Shown piece after piece: positions 38,154 through 51,800 of a stretch of 64,000 nt of DNA (position 1 is its first letter; every line of letters starts with the position of its first letter). The notes under the pieces are model-generated. The model was not told the origin of the DNA, made no database searches, and worked only from the letters and a program-made list of their open reading frames with translations. Source of the DNA: Micropterix aruncella (Eukaryota; Arthropoda; Insecta; Lepidoptera; Micropterigidae); NCBI GenBank assembly GCA_944548615.1, contig OX155952.1, positions 26,719,918-26,783,917 on the forward strand, in the 5' to 3' direction. Position numbers and translations under genes: made by a program.

Positions 38154-39725
38154 AGTTATGTTCTTCTTACCTCCATCTCTTTTGTGATCATGTTATTGTT
38201 GTATTATGATCCACTTTCTTCCAGATCATATTATATTGATCTAGATTTCTTGTATAGTTTGTTTGCGAGTTCTTGTATAGTTTGTTTGCGAGCCTTATGT
38301 TTTGCGAGTTCTTACCATTCTTCCATTGTTACGTCGAGGTATTCCATGTCAGGTTTCAGTCAGCTGATATCAGTGCGGTAACTCTCCTTTTAAAATGGTT
38401 AGTCATGATATTGCTTTAAAATGGTTAGTCATGATAGGACTACGAAAAAAAACAGAAATACTATTGATGTAAATTGACAGCTACTAAAAGACACTAACTC
38501 TAGGTTCATGAAAAATTAGGACAAGCAATGTAGTTTATCATAAGAACACGATTGAAATGGAATGCAGTTTTTTGTTGCTAAAAATCCTTTTTCTATCTCC
38601 ACTCTAGGAAAAATATAAATTACAAAAATGCGCGTGACGAAATCATCATTCAGTTCACCAAAGTACATAAGAGATTTTTCTCAAATTTTGGTCCAAGATC
38701 ACAGTTCAAAAAGTAACGTTTCTCAAAGTCATTAAGAAATATTTTTTACTGCTATAAATATTTTATTATCATTTTATTTTATCATACAAGCAAACACCTT
38801 ACAAACTAAACGATCCATTTCATTGTTTGATACATTTATGTACAAATATAAACACAAAAAAATAGAAAAAGTGAGTTACAAAAGCTTACTACTTAAAAAT
38901 ATTCCCCAGAAAAACTTTTGTGTTTTCAATATTGCAGTGATGATCGGAATATATTTATATCTGCCCAGCGGCAGCAAGGCATTTAAATATCGATAGGTCT
39001 TGGAGATTAACGCCATCCGTATGACATTCGTGCAAGAGAATAGCTCCACCAAGAGTAAAAGAAATTTTGCGCGATCGTAGTTATCGGGCACGAATGAAAC
39101 AAGTTGGGCTAAAATGAACGGGATATCCATTTTTCTGGTGGTTGTGTTTGTGAAGGATAGTAATTGTGACACAACACATAGTGATTGTGAAGGATCGAGT
39201 GCATTTCTTTTCATAAACGGATATAGTTTCGTATTGCTTCGTAAACGTTTTCGTACCTTATCTAGCATTGATGTATCTAGCTCCTCGTGGGGGCTTCAAA
39301 TGTCGGCCGGCATTGGTCTCCGTCTGCTCCTCAATATCGCCCCGTATAGCAATATCATCACGGATACATCATTGAATCTCTTCAGATTGCAAAGCTCAGA
39401 CCAAATGATGATCTTGTGACTGCTTCCATGTGGCTATGATATGTGAGTTTGCAGTAAAATTCAACGCCGAGGTCTGTCACCCACTGAACTAACCCACTGC
39501 ATATCTTCTTATACATTTGGAGATGTTAAAATTCAACCTGTGAGACTCCAGCTACGGACGGCAACTGAATCGCTGCGGTGTGTCACAGCATTGATTATAT
39601 ATAGTGTTAGATTGCTAAGCTCCATAATGCTATTTGGCAACCCGTCTGCAACGGCGAAATGCAGGTGGCTCGTAGCATTGGCGGTCAAACTAAAACCAAT
39701 TTATTTGGCTATTTATAATAACATT

Positions 39726-39965
39726 TCTATTTATAATCAGATTTCGATATTTTTACCGCCAGCCCTCACTTGTTTAAATTGCAAGCTATTAATTATTTAT
39801 TTTTTACATGATAGCTAGTATTATACGTATCATTCTATTTGTATAGTTATGGTAATATCTTTATTAATTTTACTTTTCAATGCATTGGTTTTACTGTTAT
39901 GTTGATTAGTAATAACTGAATAAACAAAAATAAATAAAATAAAAATAAAAATAAATAAAAACATT
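39726..39965 (+). mobile_element. 240-bp retroelement 3' end, present only in duplication copy 1
   Basis: Flanked by a 6-bp direct repeat AACATT (39720-39725 and 39960-39965). Copy 2 has a single AACATT at 46522-46527, so it shows the empty site. The insert ends in a run of AAAATA/AAATAAA units, as for a 5'-truncated non-LTR element. No coding sequence remains. Confidence 0.85.
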
Positions 39966-40526
39966 GAATGGTTCTCGAATGGCTCCCACGAATGGTTCTC
40001 AAAAATCCAAAAATTTAGCCAATGATAACAATAATGGCATTGAATTATTAGTGCTATTACATCAATAATATTACATCACGGAAATAATAAATAATCAGAT
40101 TACATCACAGAAATAATAAGGAGAGATAGAATACCATCTATTAGTCTATCTGAAAATTAATCGCGTAATTATTACATATTAAAACCTGCATACCAAGTTA
40201 AAAATCCATCTTTATGTAAATATTACTAAAAAATAAGGGCTATGATTTAAACATTGCGTATGTTATTATAATATTATTTTTTACCGTATAGGCATGTTTA
40301 GAGCGCCATCTACAGTGAGTCGCCATACATATACGATGAAAGTCGCCATATTGAACATAATAATGAAGATTAATCCATTTTTGGAACTATAAGTGCCATC
40401 TACACGTTGCGTTTCGTAGTAAAATCAACCTACACAAATTGTAGCACGACGTTGATCAAACTAATACGCTATATAATCAATGTTCACAGGTTTGGACGCT
40501 ACGAGGTATTGAAGATGTTTAAGTTA

Positions 40527-40725
40527 TAAATAGAATTTACGGCGTGAAATTTGTAGCACCGGATGTTTCGACGATGTTGCAACAGTTTCGGCGATGTCGT
40601 AGACTGAGTACCCTGGACAAGGGCTGTTGCAACGTCGCCGAAACGTCGGTTGCTACGAATTTTTCGTCATAAATTCGTTTCTATCCTATCTATACTATGA
40701 AACAACCGCGATAGTCTTTGATTTC
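40527..40725 (-). mobile_element. MITE-like fold-back repeat (copy 1)
   Basis: GATGTTTCGACGATGTTGCA and GTTGCAACGTCGCCGAAACG form the inverted halves, and the flank GAAACAACCGCGATAGTCTT matches 5361-5522 in reverse. One terminal repeat (GATAAAAC side) is eroded. Confidence 0.7.
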
Positions 40726-41236
40726 AGATTTATAAATATTTTACATGGTTAATATATTGTCTATAATTATACAAATTGAAATTATCTAAATTTATTTATC
40801 AGGTACTACGCAACAGTGGATATAAATCTGCGGTTAACGAGAGATTAATGAATGCACCTACATTTCGATTACAGACATTTAGTGTTCGGGTATAATCAAC
40901 TTCTGCCATGAATGCGAACGCCCATTGGCGCAAAGGGCGTTTTTAACCTTCTCTTGCAGAGCAAGTTTTGTTTTAATAACACGGTCGAACGCGGAGATAG
41001 ATAGATCCCGCAGTGGCCGAGCGAGCGACTGTACCAGAAGCATGTTGCGATAATTTATGGCCAAGGTTGAATCAATAGTACCGTCCTGTGAAAGAGATAT
41101 AATTTCTGAACCAGGAATTCCTCGTTATAATCGCTGCTAAAGAACTATAAACAGATGTTTAAACAGCCTAAATTGCATATTAGGCGTCATTAATAGTTAC
41201 GCTTAAATGACCTTCGTTTGTATAATAGATAAAATA

Positions 41237-41407
41237 GGTGATTGATAACATTATTATGGTTAGTGAACTTTAAGCGATAATAGTTAAATCTGCTAGATCT
41301 GAATATCGGTATGGAAGTATACACATTGGGAATAGTTGTAAGATGCTGTAACATGTTCACGTTTAAAATTAACTGTCAAGTTTTTTAAAAAAATACAATG
41401 TATATCA
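41237..41407. other. 171-bp spacer between the duplication copies
   Basis: Not found elsewhere in the window. It ends in TATATCA just before GATATATCAG, so the start of copy 2 lies in AT-rich microhomology. It is the key sequence for deciding whether the tandem arrangement is real. Confidence 0.8.
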
Positions 41408-44400
41408 GATATATCAGAATAAAGAGGAACTCGGGCAGACATAATGTATATTTTTGAAAATATATTAGCAACACCTAGGAACCCCACCTCGCATGCAAAA
41501 TTTTATTATTTTGGATCTTACTCGTATTTAATATGATTTTTATATTTTGATTCCGTTTCTAGATGAAGGCCGTTTTGATGGTTCTGATAAACGCGAGGTT
41601 TAGTGTTCGCAGAACTACTAGTTAAGGATCCAATCAGGTTATTTTCTCAGCAGCATCCGGGAAGCTTATTAAAGAGTGTATTGAACCTTCGCATATGCAC
41701 ATTCGCAATGGCGAGTGTCGTTGTCCGGGCATAGCATCTACCTAGGCGCAGTATATAGCACTTGCGCTAACGCACACTTGGTCGATCTTGACGTCCGCTT
41801 CTGTCCGGTAAAAGGTACAGCCTCAAGGATACCGAGGTGTCCGACTTTTCAACCGGGGACTTTAAATAATTGCCGGCGAGTATTCGAGCTTAAAATTCGA
41901 CCGGTTTCCCCGCCAGCGACTCCGTGCAATATTCCGAGCGACTCACATCTCCTTAAAATGCATGTTGATTAATTAGGCATACTTATTAAATCGATATAAA
42001 ATTCCCCGGAGATCACTAAAAATAAACAGAAATGCCGGTAATAAAAAAGGCGGCGATGTCGCGTTATCCTGTCGACAGTTTCGCGTTAATTAACGAAGTC
42101 CTCGAACAACTCTACTCTACTTTTAAGATGAGATAAAGGTTGTCTGATCTTACATTTTAAGATTCCGGGTTCGATTGCCGGCTGGGTCACCATTGTCCTT
42201 TGGGATAAAACTAACGGAATCGCATTTGAAGTCTATCGATCGAAGGCAATAACACGATACACTTACACGCATATTACACGGACTCACACATATACACACT
42301 TATAGAGGTTGGTTGTAAGACATTATATAATCGAATATATCTTTATTGCATAACTGTATGGTAAGAAGGTACAGATGTTTTTGTACAAAATGGTCCTATG
42401 CAGTTTGCCCACAGGGGGTACATTTCAATTTCATGTTAATAACCGCAGGATAAAAGCACAGAACACTCGTGCTTTTGACTCACATTTTTAATTACGAGTC
42501 TACATAGGATATTAAAAAGTAAAAAGAAAAAATGGGAGTCTAAGAAATACTCAACATACATTTAACAGTAATAAAATTGTAATAAAAATAATATTTAAAT
42601 AGTTCAAGAATAAAACCAAAAAAAAAACTGTAATACCATAACAGTATAATATTAACAATTTGTATCTTCGATTTGTCAGATCGTAGAAGATATGAAAAGA
42701 ACTTGCATAAATAAAATAAATATTGAAATATTGAGTAACGAAAGCAAGGTCATATTATATATCGATTGTCGGCTAAAAATTCTTTTTGCTATAATAGCAT
42801 TTCTCTTTTAGCCATTTTTTAAAAGTGTGTGTAAATGTTGGCTGTGTCAATGATTGCATATTTTTCGGAGGACTGTTATAATATTTTAAGTAGGAGAATG
42901 CTGGTTCTTTCCTGTTTAATTCAGTCTTAGTATCATAATTCGTAGTTTTCGGTAGACTAATAGAAAAAAAAGAACTGTCTTTTTAGTATAAGGTAAGGAT
43001 TTATTCCGTGTTTTATTACAACTTAACTTCTTTTGATGTTTTATTCCATTTAAAATGCGATTATTCGTAATATGAATATTAATGTGCTCGTATGTAATTT
43101 ATTTCACTAATTAGTTAAAACACGTTTAATTAGACTTCCGTAATGGATGATTCTAAGAACTTTCTTTTAGGGTAGATAACTTGATGTATGAATGAACTAA
43201 ACATGACATAGTTTGTATATATAATTAGATTAAAATATAGCGGTTTTATTCTAACCTAAAGATTGAGGAAATTACTAATGACACCGAAAAAAATCAGACG
43301 GAATATCTTCGGGTTTATCTAAGATTTTGGAAATATGATTTTTAGAGATACGACATTTTAGCCTGCAATCACTTCACTTTCTAATACGAAAATGGGATTT
43401 AGAAGCTAGCTTGGTACTTTAGAGGCAAGCAAGAGCACCTTCGAGTGTTTTCGAAAATTAAGTTAAAAACTGATCTTCAAAATATAGCAATTCCAAAATT
43501 GCTGAAATTCTTAATTGAATCGTTACTAGCATCGCTGAAATGCATTTTTTCTTTAGGATTAAATGTGTAATCGAAGTACAACTAGAGCTGTCAACTACAA
43601 CGGGCGAACCCGTTACCTCAGAAATTTTTAACGATATTCTTTCGTCCCATGTCTTCTACGCTCACCGTGAGGTGAGCGTAGAAGACATGGGACGAAAACA
43701 GGCCACTGTCTAGTTACGCCACTCGCCCACAAGAGACCAACGCCTTACCGCGATAACCAGGTTAATGGTTAATAATTTATGAAATTAATATTTAGACCAA
43801 ATCAGTCCTTGGATACTTTCCGGGAATGTCTTGGGGTGACACAACTATTTTTTTCATAGGGTTGACTTGAACCGCACTCGAGGAGATACAAAAATTTTCA
43901 TTGTTTATTAATTTTTGACATTGAAGAAATTACTACACTCGTTCTTTCGACACTTAAAACACTCATCACTCTGGCAATCGGCCTTCATTAAAATGAAGCT
44001 CATTCGAGAGGAGGCTCACAGCTGTGCCAGCGATTCATTGCGATGCTCCATCTATGTGATGACTGCGCTGTGCTAATCAGTGAAAGTGAAACATGCCTCT
44101 TAAAAAATCTACCCACGCTGAGCAAAGTGAAGGGCCCTTACAAATTTTGGATATAATTACAATAATAACAGTTTCAGCATGGAAGAGAAATGTCGATTAG
44201 ATTACGCACTCGGCAAACTCAGAGATTAATCGATTTACGTGCAATGCCCACGTTTACGATAGCTATATAAAAGTGTTATTAAATTATGTTTCACAACCGC
44301 GAAGATTCATATTTGAGGTAGCTGCGTTAGGCTCGAGATGTAGTTCGTTGGAAGAAATTACCTCATTTCGAGACGGAAAACTAAAACCGCCTGATTATAC

Positions 44401-44919
44401 TTGAAAATCATTATATAAACAATATTATTAAATTTAAATTCTGAAACATTTCCTTGTTCATTTCTCTGCTCTCGCCCTTGAAAAAACTGCTGACTAAATA
44501 TGTAACCGATTGTCTTCATTTGTTATTTTAGCTGTTCAATATCGACGTAGAAATCTTTTTGTTGCTATTCTAAAGGCTGTCTGAAAAGTTGAAAGAAATT
44601 AATATTTGTGTAACACGTCATTTATTATGTAAATTTACGAAATTTTCGTCTCAAGTAATACAGAAAACTAATCTGAAACAAAGAAGCGCATATCGAATTT
44701 AAAGTATCTAAATATTTAATAAAATGTTTTCTACTTAAAATCTATTAATATAAAATATATTAGATTGTATCTAATACTCTGAACCGTTCCACCGGTATAC
44801 CAGAGATCACATATAGGAAAATTTGCTTCATGAATATTGGGATATGATAACAATCATCCGGCATTAAACCAACTAAAGCTAATAATGAACATGTGGGTCA
44901 GTTAAGAATTAGGGTGAGA

Positions 44920-44955
<36 letters not shown>

Positions 44956-47798
44956 TTATGTTCTTCTTACCTCCATCTCTTTTGTGATCATGTTATTGTT
45001 GTATTATGATCCACTTTCTTCCAGATCATATTATATTGATCTAGATTTCTTGTATAGTTTGTTTGCGAGTTCTTGTATAGTTTGTTTGCGAGCCTTATGT
45101 TTTGCGAGTTCTTACCATTCTTCCATTGTTACGTCGAGGTATTCCATGTCAGGTTTCAGTCAGCTGATATCAGTGCGGTAACTCTCCTTTTAAAATGGTT
45201 AGTCATGATATTGCTTTAAAATGGTTAGTCATGATAGGACTACGAAAAAAAACAGAAATACTATTGATGTAAATTGACAGCTACTAAAAGACACTAACTC
45301 TAGGTTCATGAAAAATTAGGACAAGCAATGTAGTTTATCATAAGAACACGATTGAAATGGAATGCAGTTTTTTGTTGCTAAAAATCCTTTTTCTATCTCC
45401 ACTCTAGGAAAAATATAAATTACAAAAATGCGCGTGACGAAATCATCATTCAGTTCACCAAAGTACATAAGAGATTTTTCTCAAATTTTGGTCCAAGATC
45501 ACAGTTCAAAAAGTAACGTTTCTCAAAGTCATTAAGAAATATTTTTTACTGCTATAAATATTTTATTATCATTTTATTTTATCATACAAGCAAACACCTT
45601 ACAAACTAAACGATCCATTTCATTGTTTGATACATTTATGTACAAATATAAACACAAAAAAATAGAAAAAGTGAGTTACAAAAGCTTACTACTTAAAAAT
45701 ATTCCCCAGAAAAACTTTTGTGTTTTCAATATTGCAGTGATGATCGGAATATATTTATATCTGCCCAGCGGCAGCAAGGCATTTAAATATCGATAGGTCT
45801 TGGAGATTAACGCCATCCGTATGACATTCGTGCAAGAGAATAGCTCCACCAAGAGTAAAAGAAATTTTGCGCGATCGTAGTTATCGGGCACGAATGAAAC
45901 AAGTTGGGCTAAAATGAACGGGATATCCATTTTTCTGGTGGTTGTGTTTGTGAAGGATAGTAATTGTGACACAACACATAGTGATTGTGAAGGATCGAGT
46001 GCATTTCTTTTCATAAACGGATATAGTTTCGTATTGCTTCGTAAACGTTTTCGTACCTTATCTAGCATTGATGTATCTAGCTCCTCGTGGGGGCTTCAAA
46101 TGTCGGCCGGCATTGGTCTCCGTCTGCTCCTCAATATCGCCCCGTATAGCAATATCATCACGGATACATCATTGAATCTCTTCAGATTGCAAAGCTCAGA
46201 CCAAATGATGATCTTGTGACTGCTTCCATGTGGCTATGATATGTGAGTTTGCAGTAAAATTCAACGCCGAGGTCTGTCACCCACTGAACTAACCCACTGC
46301 ATATCTTCTTATACATTTGGAGATGTTAAAATTCAACCTGTGAGACTCCAGCTACGGACGGCAACTGAATCGCTGCGGTGTGTCACAGCATTGATTATAT
46401 ATAGTGTTAGATTGCTAAGCTCCATAATGCTATTTGGCAACCCGTCTGCAACGGCGAAATGCAGGTGGCTCGGATAGCATTGGCGGTCAAACTAAAACCA
46501 ATTTATTTGGCTATTTATAATAACATTGAATGGTTCTCGAATGGCTCCCACGAATGGTTCTCAAAAATCCAAAAATTTAGCCAATGATAACAATAATGGC
46601 ATTGAATTATTAGTGCTATTACATCAATAATATTACATCACGGAAATAATAAATAATCAGATTACATCACAGAAATAATAAGGAGAGATAGAATACCATC
46701 TATTAGTCTATCTGAAAATTAATCGCGTAATTATTACATATTAAAACCTGCATACCAAGTTAAAAATCCATCTTTATGTAAATATTACTAAAAAATAAGG
46801 GCTATGATTTAAACATTGCGTATGTTATTATAATATTATTTTATACCGTATAGGCATGTTTAGAGCGCCATCTACAGTGAGTCGCCATACATATACGATG
46901 AAAGTCGCCATATTGAACATAATAATGAAGATTAATCCATTTTTGGAACTATAAGTGCCATCTACACGTTGCGTTTCGTAGTAAAATCAACCTACACAAA
47001 TTGTAGCACGACGTTGATCAAACTAGTACGCTATATAATCAATGTTCACAGGTTTGGACGCTACGAGGTATTGAAGATGTTTAAGTTATAAATAGAATTT
47101 ACGGCGTGAAATTTGTAGCACCGGATGTTTCGACGATGTTGCAACAGTTTCGGCGATGTCGTAGACTGAGTACCCTGGACAAGGGCTGTTGCAACGTCGC
47201 CGAAACGTCGGTTGCTACGAATTTTTCGTCATAAATTCGTTTCTATCCTATCTATACTATGAAACAACCGCGATAGTCTTTGATTTCAGATTTATAAATA
47301 TTTTACATGGTTAATATATTGTCTATAATTATACAAATTGAAATTATCTAAATTTATTTATCAGGTACTACGCAACAGTGGATATAAATCTGCGGTTAAC
47401 GAGAGATTAATAAATGCACCTACATTTCGATTACAGACATTTAGTGTTCGGGTATAATCAACTTCTGCCATGAATGCGAACGCCCATTGGCGCAAAGGGC
47501 GTTTTTAACCTTCTCTTGCAGAGCAAGTTTTGTTTTAATAACACGGTCGAACGCGGAGATAGATAGATCCCGCAGTGGCCGAGCGAGCGACTGTACCAGA
47601 AGCATGTTGCGATAATTTATGGCCAAGGTTGAATCAATAGTACCGTCCTGAGAAAGAGATATAATTTCTGAACCAGGAATTCCTCGTTATAATCGCTGCT
47701 AAAGAACTATAAACAGCTGTTTAAACAGCCTAAATTGCATATTAGGCGTCATTAATAGTTACGCTTAAATGACCTTCGTTTGTATAATAGATAAAATA
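41408..47798. repeat. Large tandem duplication, copy 2 (6391 bp)
   Basis: Offset from copy 1 is 6794 bp at the left, 6800 after the GA repeat and 6562 after the missing insertion. It carries the same sub-features: SINE (about 42128-42339), GC-rich repeat with hairpin arms 43641-43666 and 43671-43696, GA repeat (about 44924-44953) and MITE (47089-47287). It ends where a LINE fragment begins. Confidence 0.97.
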
Positions 47799-49127
47799 CG
47801 TACGAAATTCGCTGGAGAATATAATAGCACCATATTAAACCTTAATATACGAAGCATTAACAAAAATTGGGACCAACTTATGATATTTCTACATACACTT
47901 AATTTGAACATCGACGTGATCATCTTGACCGAATGTTGGATTAATGCTGTTGCTCGAATTCCACAGTTGGAAGGCTATGATTGCAGTCACACCGAAAATA
48001 ATCGCAGTCGATCAGACGGCGTAGTTGTGTATACGAGATCATCTTTAAACGTATCCGTGAATGAGTTATATATAGATGACGCGAATGGGCTTCATCTACA
48101 CTATAGTAATATCAGTATTGTGGCAATATATCGCTCTCCATCGCAATCCAATGCCACACAATTTATACATTCACTCATTTCAAACATAAAGCGCTTATGC
48201 AATGATCATAATAATGCCTTGAACACTGTACTTGCTGGGGATATTAATATCAATACCTACGGCCACCGATCGATATATGCTGATGATTACGAATGCTACT
48301 TGCACGAATTAGGGTTTATTTCCGCTATAAATACTCCAACCAGAGTAAATGGCGAAGTGCAGTCATGCCTAGACCATATATATGTCAGATCAAGGCACAA
48401 AGCCAAATCCGCAGTAATCCAGTCAACAGTGACCGACCATTACAGCACATTAATTGCAGTCTGTGGCCACAGATGGTCAGGTCGATCACCAAACCCGAAA
48501 AAAATTAAAATAGTCGATGAAGCAACCCTACACGCGCTGAAGTTTGTAGGAACTTGTTGAACCCTAAATAAAAACGCCGATTTATAATGTAGCTACAATT
48601 TGAATATGTAATGTAGCTAGTAATACAGCAATAACATCCTATATGCCATAATGAATGTAAATAAGTAGGGTAAGGGGCTTGGGCCCATTTTTTTAGTTAC
48701 TCCACTGGGTTTTACCTTTTTTATTTTCTCTAATTTGTTAATACTCAAATTAATTTTGAATACCTTGTATTTAATAAATAATTATGAAGACGTATTCAAC
48801 AATATAATAAACAGGTAAGCTGTATATTCGAATTATGTATTATTTCTAATCTATGAGAGAAAATTCTAATCGAACTATTACATATTTCTAATTGTCTCCG
48901 ATAATCAATAAAATTTCTGATTTATAGGACCATTTAATTTTAATATTATAATTTCATGATTAACTGTAGTTATAAATATGTAATATAACTATTGTCAATT
49001 GTTTGGTGAGTCTCTTATGAAATGTTTAGTATCCATTTTAAAGTGATTTTAACATTAAGCGGCTATATAAAGTGTCTAAACAACTATGTGAAAGTTTTTG
49101 AAGACAATAAATGTGATTTGATTTGAT
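47799..49127 (+). pseudogene. LINE fragment: endonuclease domain joined to 3' UTR
   Basis: A 263-codon frame (47769-48560) reads through an EEP-type endonuclease: LNLNIRSINKNWDQL, ILTECWI, AIYRSP, LAGDININ, SCLDHIYVR and TDHYSTLI, which carry the usual Asn, Glu, Asp/Asn and Asp-His positions. The first ten codons belong to duplicated flanking DNA, not the element. The reverse transcriptase is absent: the frame stops shortly after the endonuclease and a UTR follows, ending AATAAATGTGATTTGATTTG with an ATTTG-repeat tail at about 49107-49128. This is an internally deleted, inactive LINE of the Jockey/CR1 group. Confidence 0.8.
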
Positions 49128-49890
49128 TTGGTCGAAGCATTGATAAAAGTACGTAATTTAAAGTAAATGTAACTAGCAAGCAATGTCAATGTGTTGTTTG
49201 AATATCAACAAAAAAAAGTAACAACACCATCAAGTATTGTCTACCCTGGACAACAGTGGTTGTAACATCGCCGAAACGCCAGGTGCTGCAAACATCACGC
49301 AGAATCGGTTGTTGTATTATTTATAATATCTTACTTTCTCTCATGGAATCATCATAAATCTTTTTCTACAAGATAGTTCCTTACAGTACCTAAGGCTAAT
49401 TGACTTACCCACCGGAACAGCCTTTCATTATCTTTCTGGTTAGGAAACATTTTCCTACGCATTAGCAGACTTTAGCGAATATCCGATTTGGGTTGTTTTA
49501 ATTGCACACATTGGGCAACTGTCCGGTCACAGTGATTACTGCATGTTGCCACATTGTAATTAAAATCTTGTACGGGCTATGTAGGAATATGTTGACATTG
49601 GTTTAATCTCACTGGCTACTGCCAGATTGCGGTTGAATGCTCACTTATTACCGGATTAATTAAACCGCACGACATCGCAATGAAGGGATTTTAACTTGGT
49701 AATAAAACCATAGGTTAATTACTTTGTGTCCGACGATGTATATATTTTTTGAAATTGAAAGTCAGAAGGTACAATTTTCCTCTAATGACAAGATTCTGGA
49801 TGATTAACCTTGGTATCTTAAATAGCGGTTTCGCGAACAGGGTTCAGCGGTTTTTCTCTCTTAAATGACTTGGTGGGTATAAATAACGAC
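49128..49890. other. Intergenic with a MITE fragment at 49236-49330
   Basis: TCTACCCTGGACAACAGTGG and TGTAACATCGCCGAAACGCC match the palindromic MITE family; only about half of the element is present. The rest is unrecognised. Confidence 0.55.
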
Positions 49891-50468
49891 TTCTTCTTCT
49901 TCTTGGGGTGCCTAATGAAGGTTAGCAGTCACCTTTGCTTACTTCTTTTTGTCCTTCGTCAGGCAAAATAATTCGGCGACACTCGTAATCCTCGTCCATT
50001 CTCGAATGTTCCGCAACCAAGGTTTCCGTCTACGGCCTGGTCTCGTCTTCCCTGCAACTTTTCCCATCAAAATGAGTTGCAGGAGTTTGTACTTGTAGTG
50101 CCTAAGCATGTGACCCAGGTATGTAGCATTATGCTGTTTGATGGTTTGCCATAGCTTGCGTTTTTGGCCGATACGCCGTAGAACTTCCTCATTAGTGACT
50201 TTATGGGACCAAGATATCGACATCGTGCGTCTGTATGCCCACATCTCGAATGCATTTATACGTTTCCTGAGATCTTTCTTAATAATCCAGGCTAGATGTA
50301 GCAAGTATGGGCTAGATGTATCACTGGAGAAGACGTACTCGAAGTGGCATTTTCCGGCTTTGATTGCATAGGACCTTTTTCTTATTTCCAAAGGCGCTGC
50401 GTGCAATTTCTATGCGAGTCTTGATCTTCTCTTCACTGTCCCACATTTGTGTAAGCCAGGTGACAAGG

Positions 50469-50472
<4 letters not shown>

Positions 50473-50515
<43 letters not shown>
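50473..50515. repeat. (TA)n microsatellite, short tract
   Basis: About 43 bp of pure TA at the left edge of the insertion in the RTE LINE. Confidence 0.97.
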
Positions 50516-50992
<477 letters not shown>

Positions 50993-51344
50993 TGTTCTAG
51001 TTTTCGGAACGCCATAAATATGCTAGGTTGGATATTGGGATTATTAGAAATGACCATAGACTTAGTCTTGGTGACATAACGAATTGGTGACATTAATTAC
51101 ATTATTAATTAACGACTGAGAAAACATGTATAATTATATAAGAATTTGACCAGACCTCTCGAAATCCTTCCTAGAATACTTCCCAGTCAGCAACCGGGTA
51201 CAGAATCCATTGATTAACTGAAATTAACCGTCATTTGTCAATATTGTCTGTACGATGGTGTTATTATACTGTGACGATACTATGAAGACATACTAGAAGT
51301 TAAAAGTTCATCTGTCTTCAAAACTATATTTAATCTAATAGTAA

Positions 51345-51800
51345 TAATAATACGTTTATTTGCAGCAATAAAGTAATGATATACACATACAAAGTGATAA
51401 TCAAAATGATGTACATAAATAACAAAGACGACGTAATAGAACTACAGACGCGGCAAAAGGGAATGTGTCCTTAGAGCAAAACATCTCTGATTTTCAGGAC
51501 ATTCCTATGGTAAATGTAGTCACCTGTTACACTACAAATATCTACGAATACATATTTTAATAAGTATAAATAGCTATATATTATGTACCTAGGTAGGTGC
51601 TTACTAAAGAGACAAAGCTGTTCTTCTTCGTTTAGTAGCATGTCCTTGTAATCGTTCTTGAAGCTGTATAATGGATTTCGATCTTAACGTCTCACCCAAT
51701 CGATTCCATATAATCGCTGAAATATAGTCCTTTTATGTTCGGGATAATCGATAGATGTTTTCGTGCCCGATGTGGTGATTACGGAACCAAGCATGTGAGA
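51345..51800 (-). pseudogene. LINE 3' end: RT C-terminus
   Basis: Minus strand from 51800: RNHHIGHENIYRLSRT, one stop, KDYISAIIWNRLGETLRSKS, then IIQLQERLQGHATKRRRTAL to a stop at 51604-51606. IWNRL.E.LRS.S is the standard tail of CR1/Jockey-type RT proteins. The UTR runs to the AATAAACGTATTATTATTAC end at about 51340-51365. Confidence 0.7.

Larger units (their letters stand above)
34614..41236. repeat. Large tandem duplication, copy 1 (6623 bp)
   Basis: It matches 41408-47798 almost base for base. It starts at GATATATCAGAATAAAGAGG and ends at TAGATAAAATA. I noted about six substitutions (for example C at 37719 against T at 44513), a GA-repeat 6 bp shorter, and a 240-bp insertion (39726-39965) that the other copy lacks. 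It holds a SINE fragment, a GC-rich repeat piece with a hairpin, a MITE copy and unique DNA. It has no intact gene; the 130-codon minus frame at 38876-39268 is unrecognised. Confidence 0.97.

Noticed and set aside
38876..39268. 130-codon minus frame, identical in both duplication copies (also 45676-46068)
   Set aside because: No recognised domain, a stop just upstream of the ATG, and an overlapping + strand frame of similar length. Identity between copies reflects the recent duplication and not selection.
47769..47798. N-terminal codons of the endonuclease frame
   Set aside because: These bases are shared with copy 1 of the duplication, where no LINE follows, so they are flanking DNA and not part of the LINE protein.
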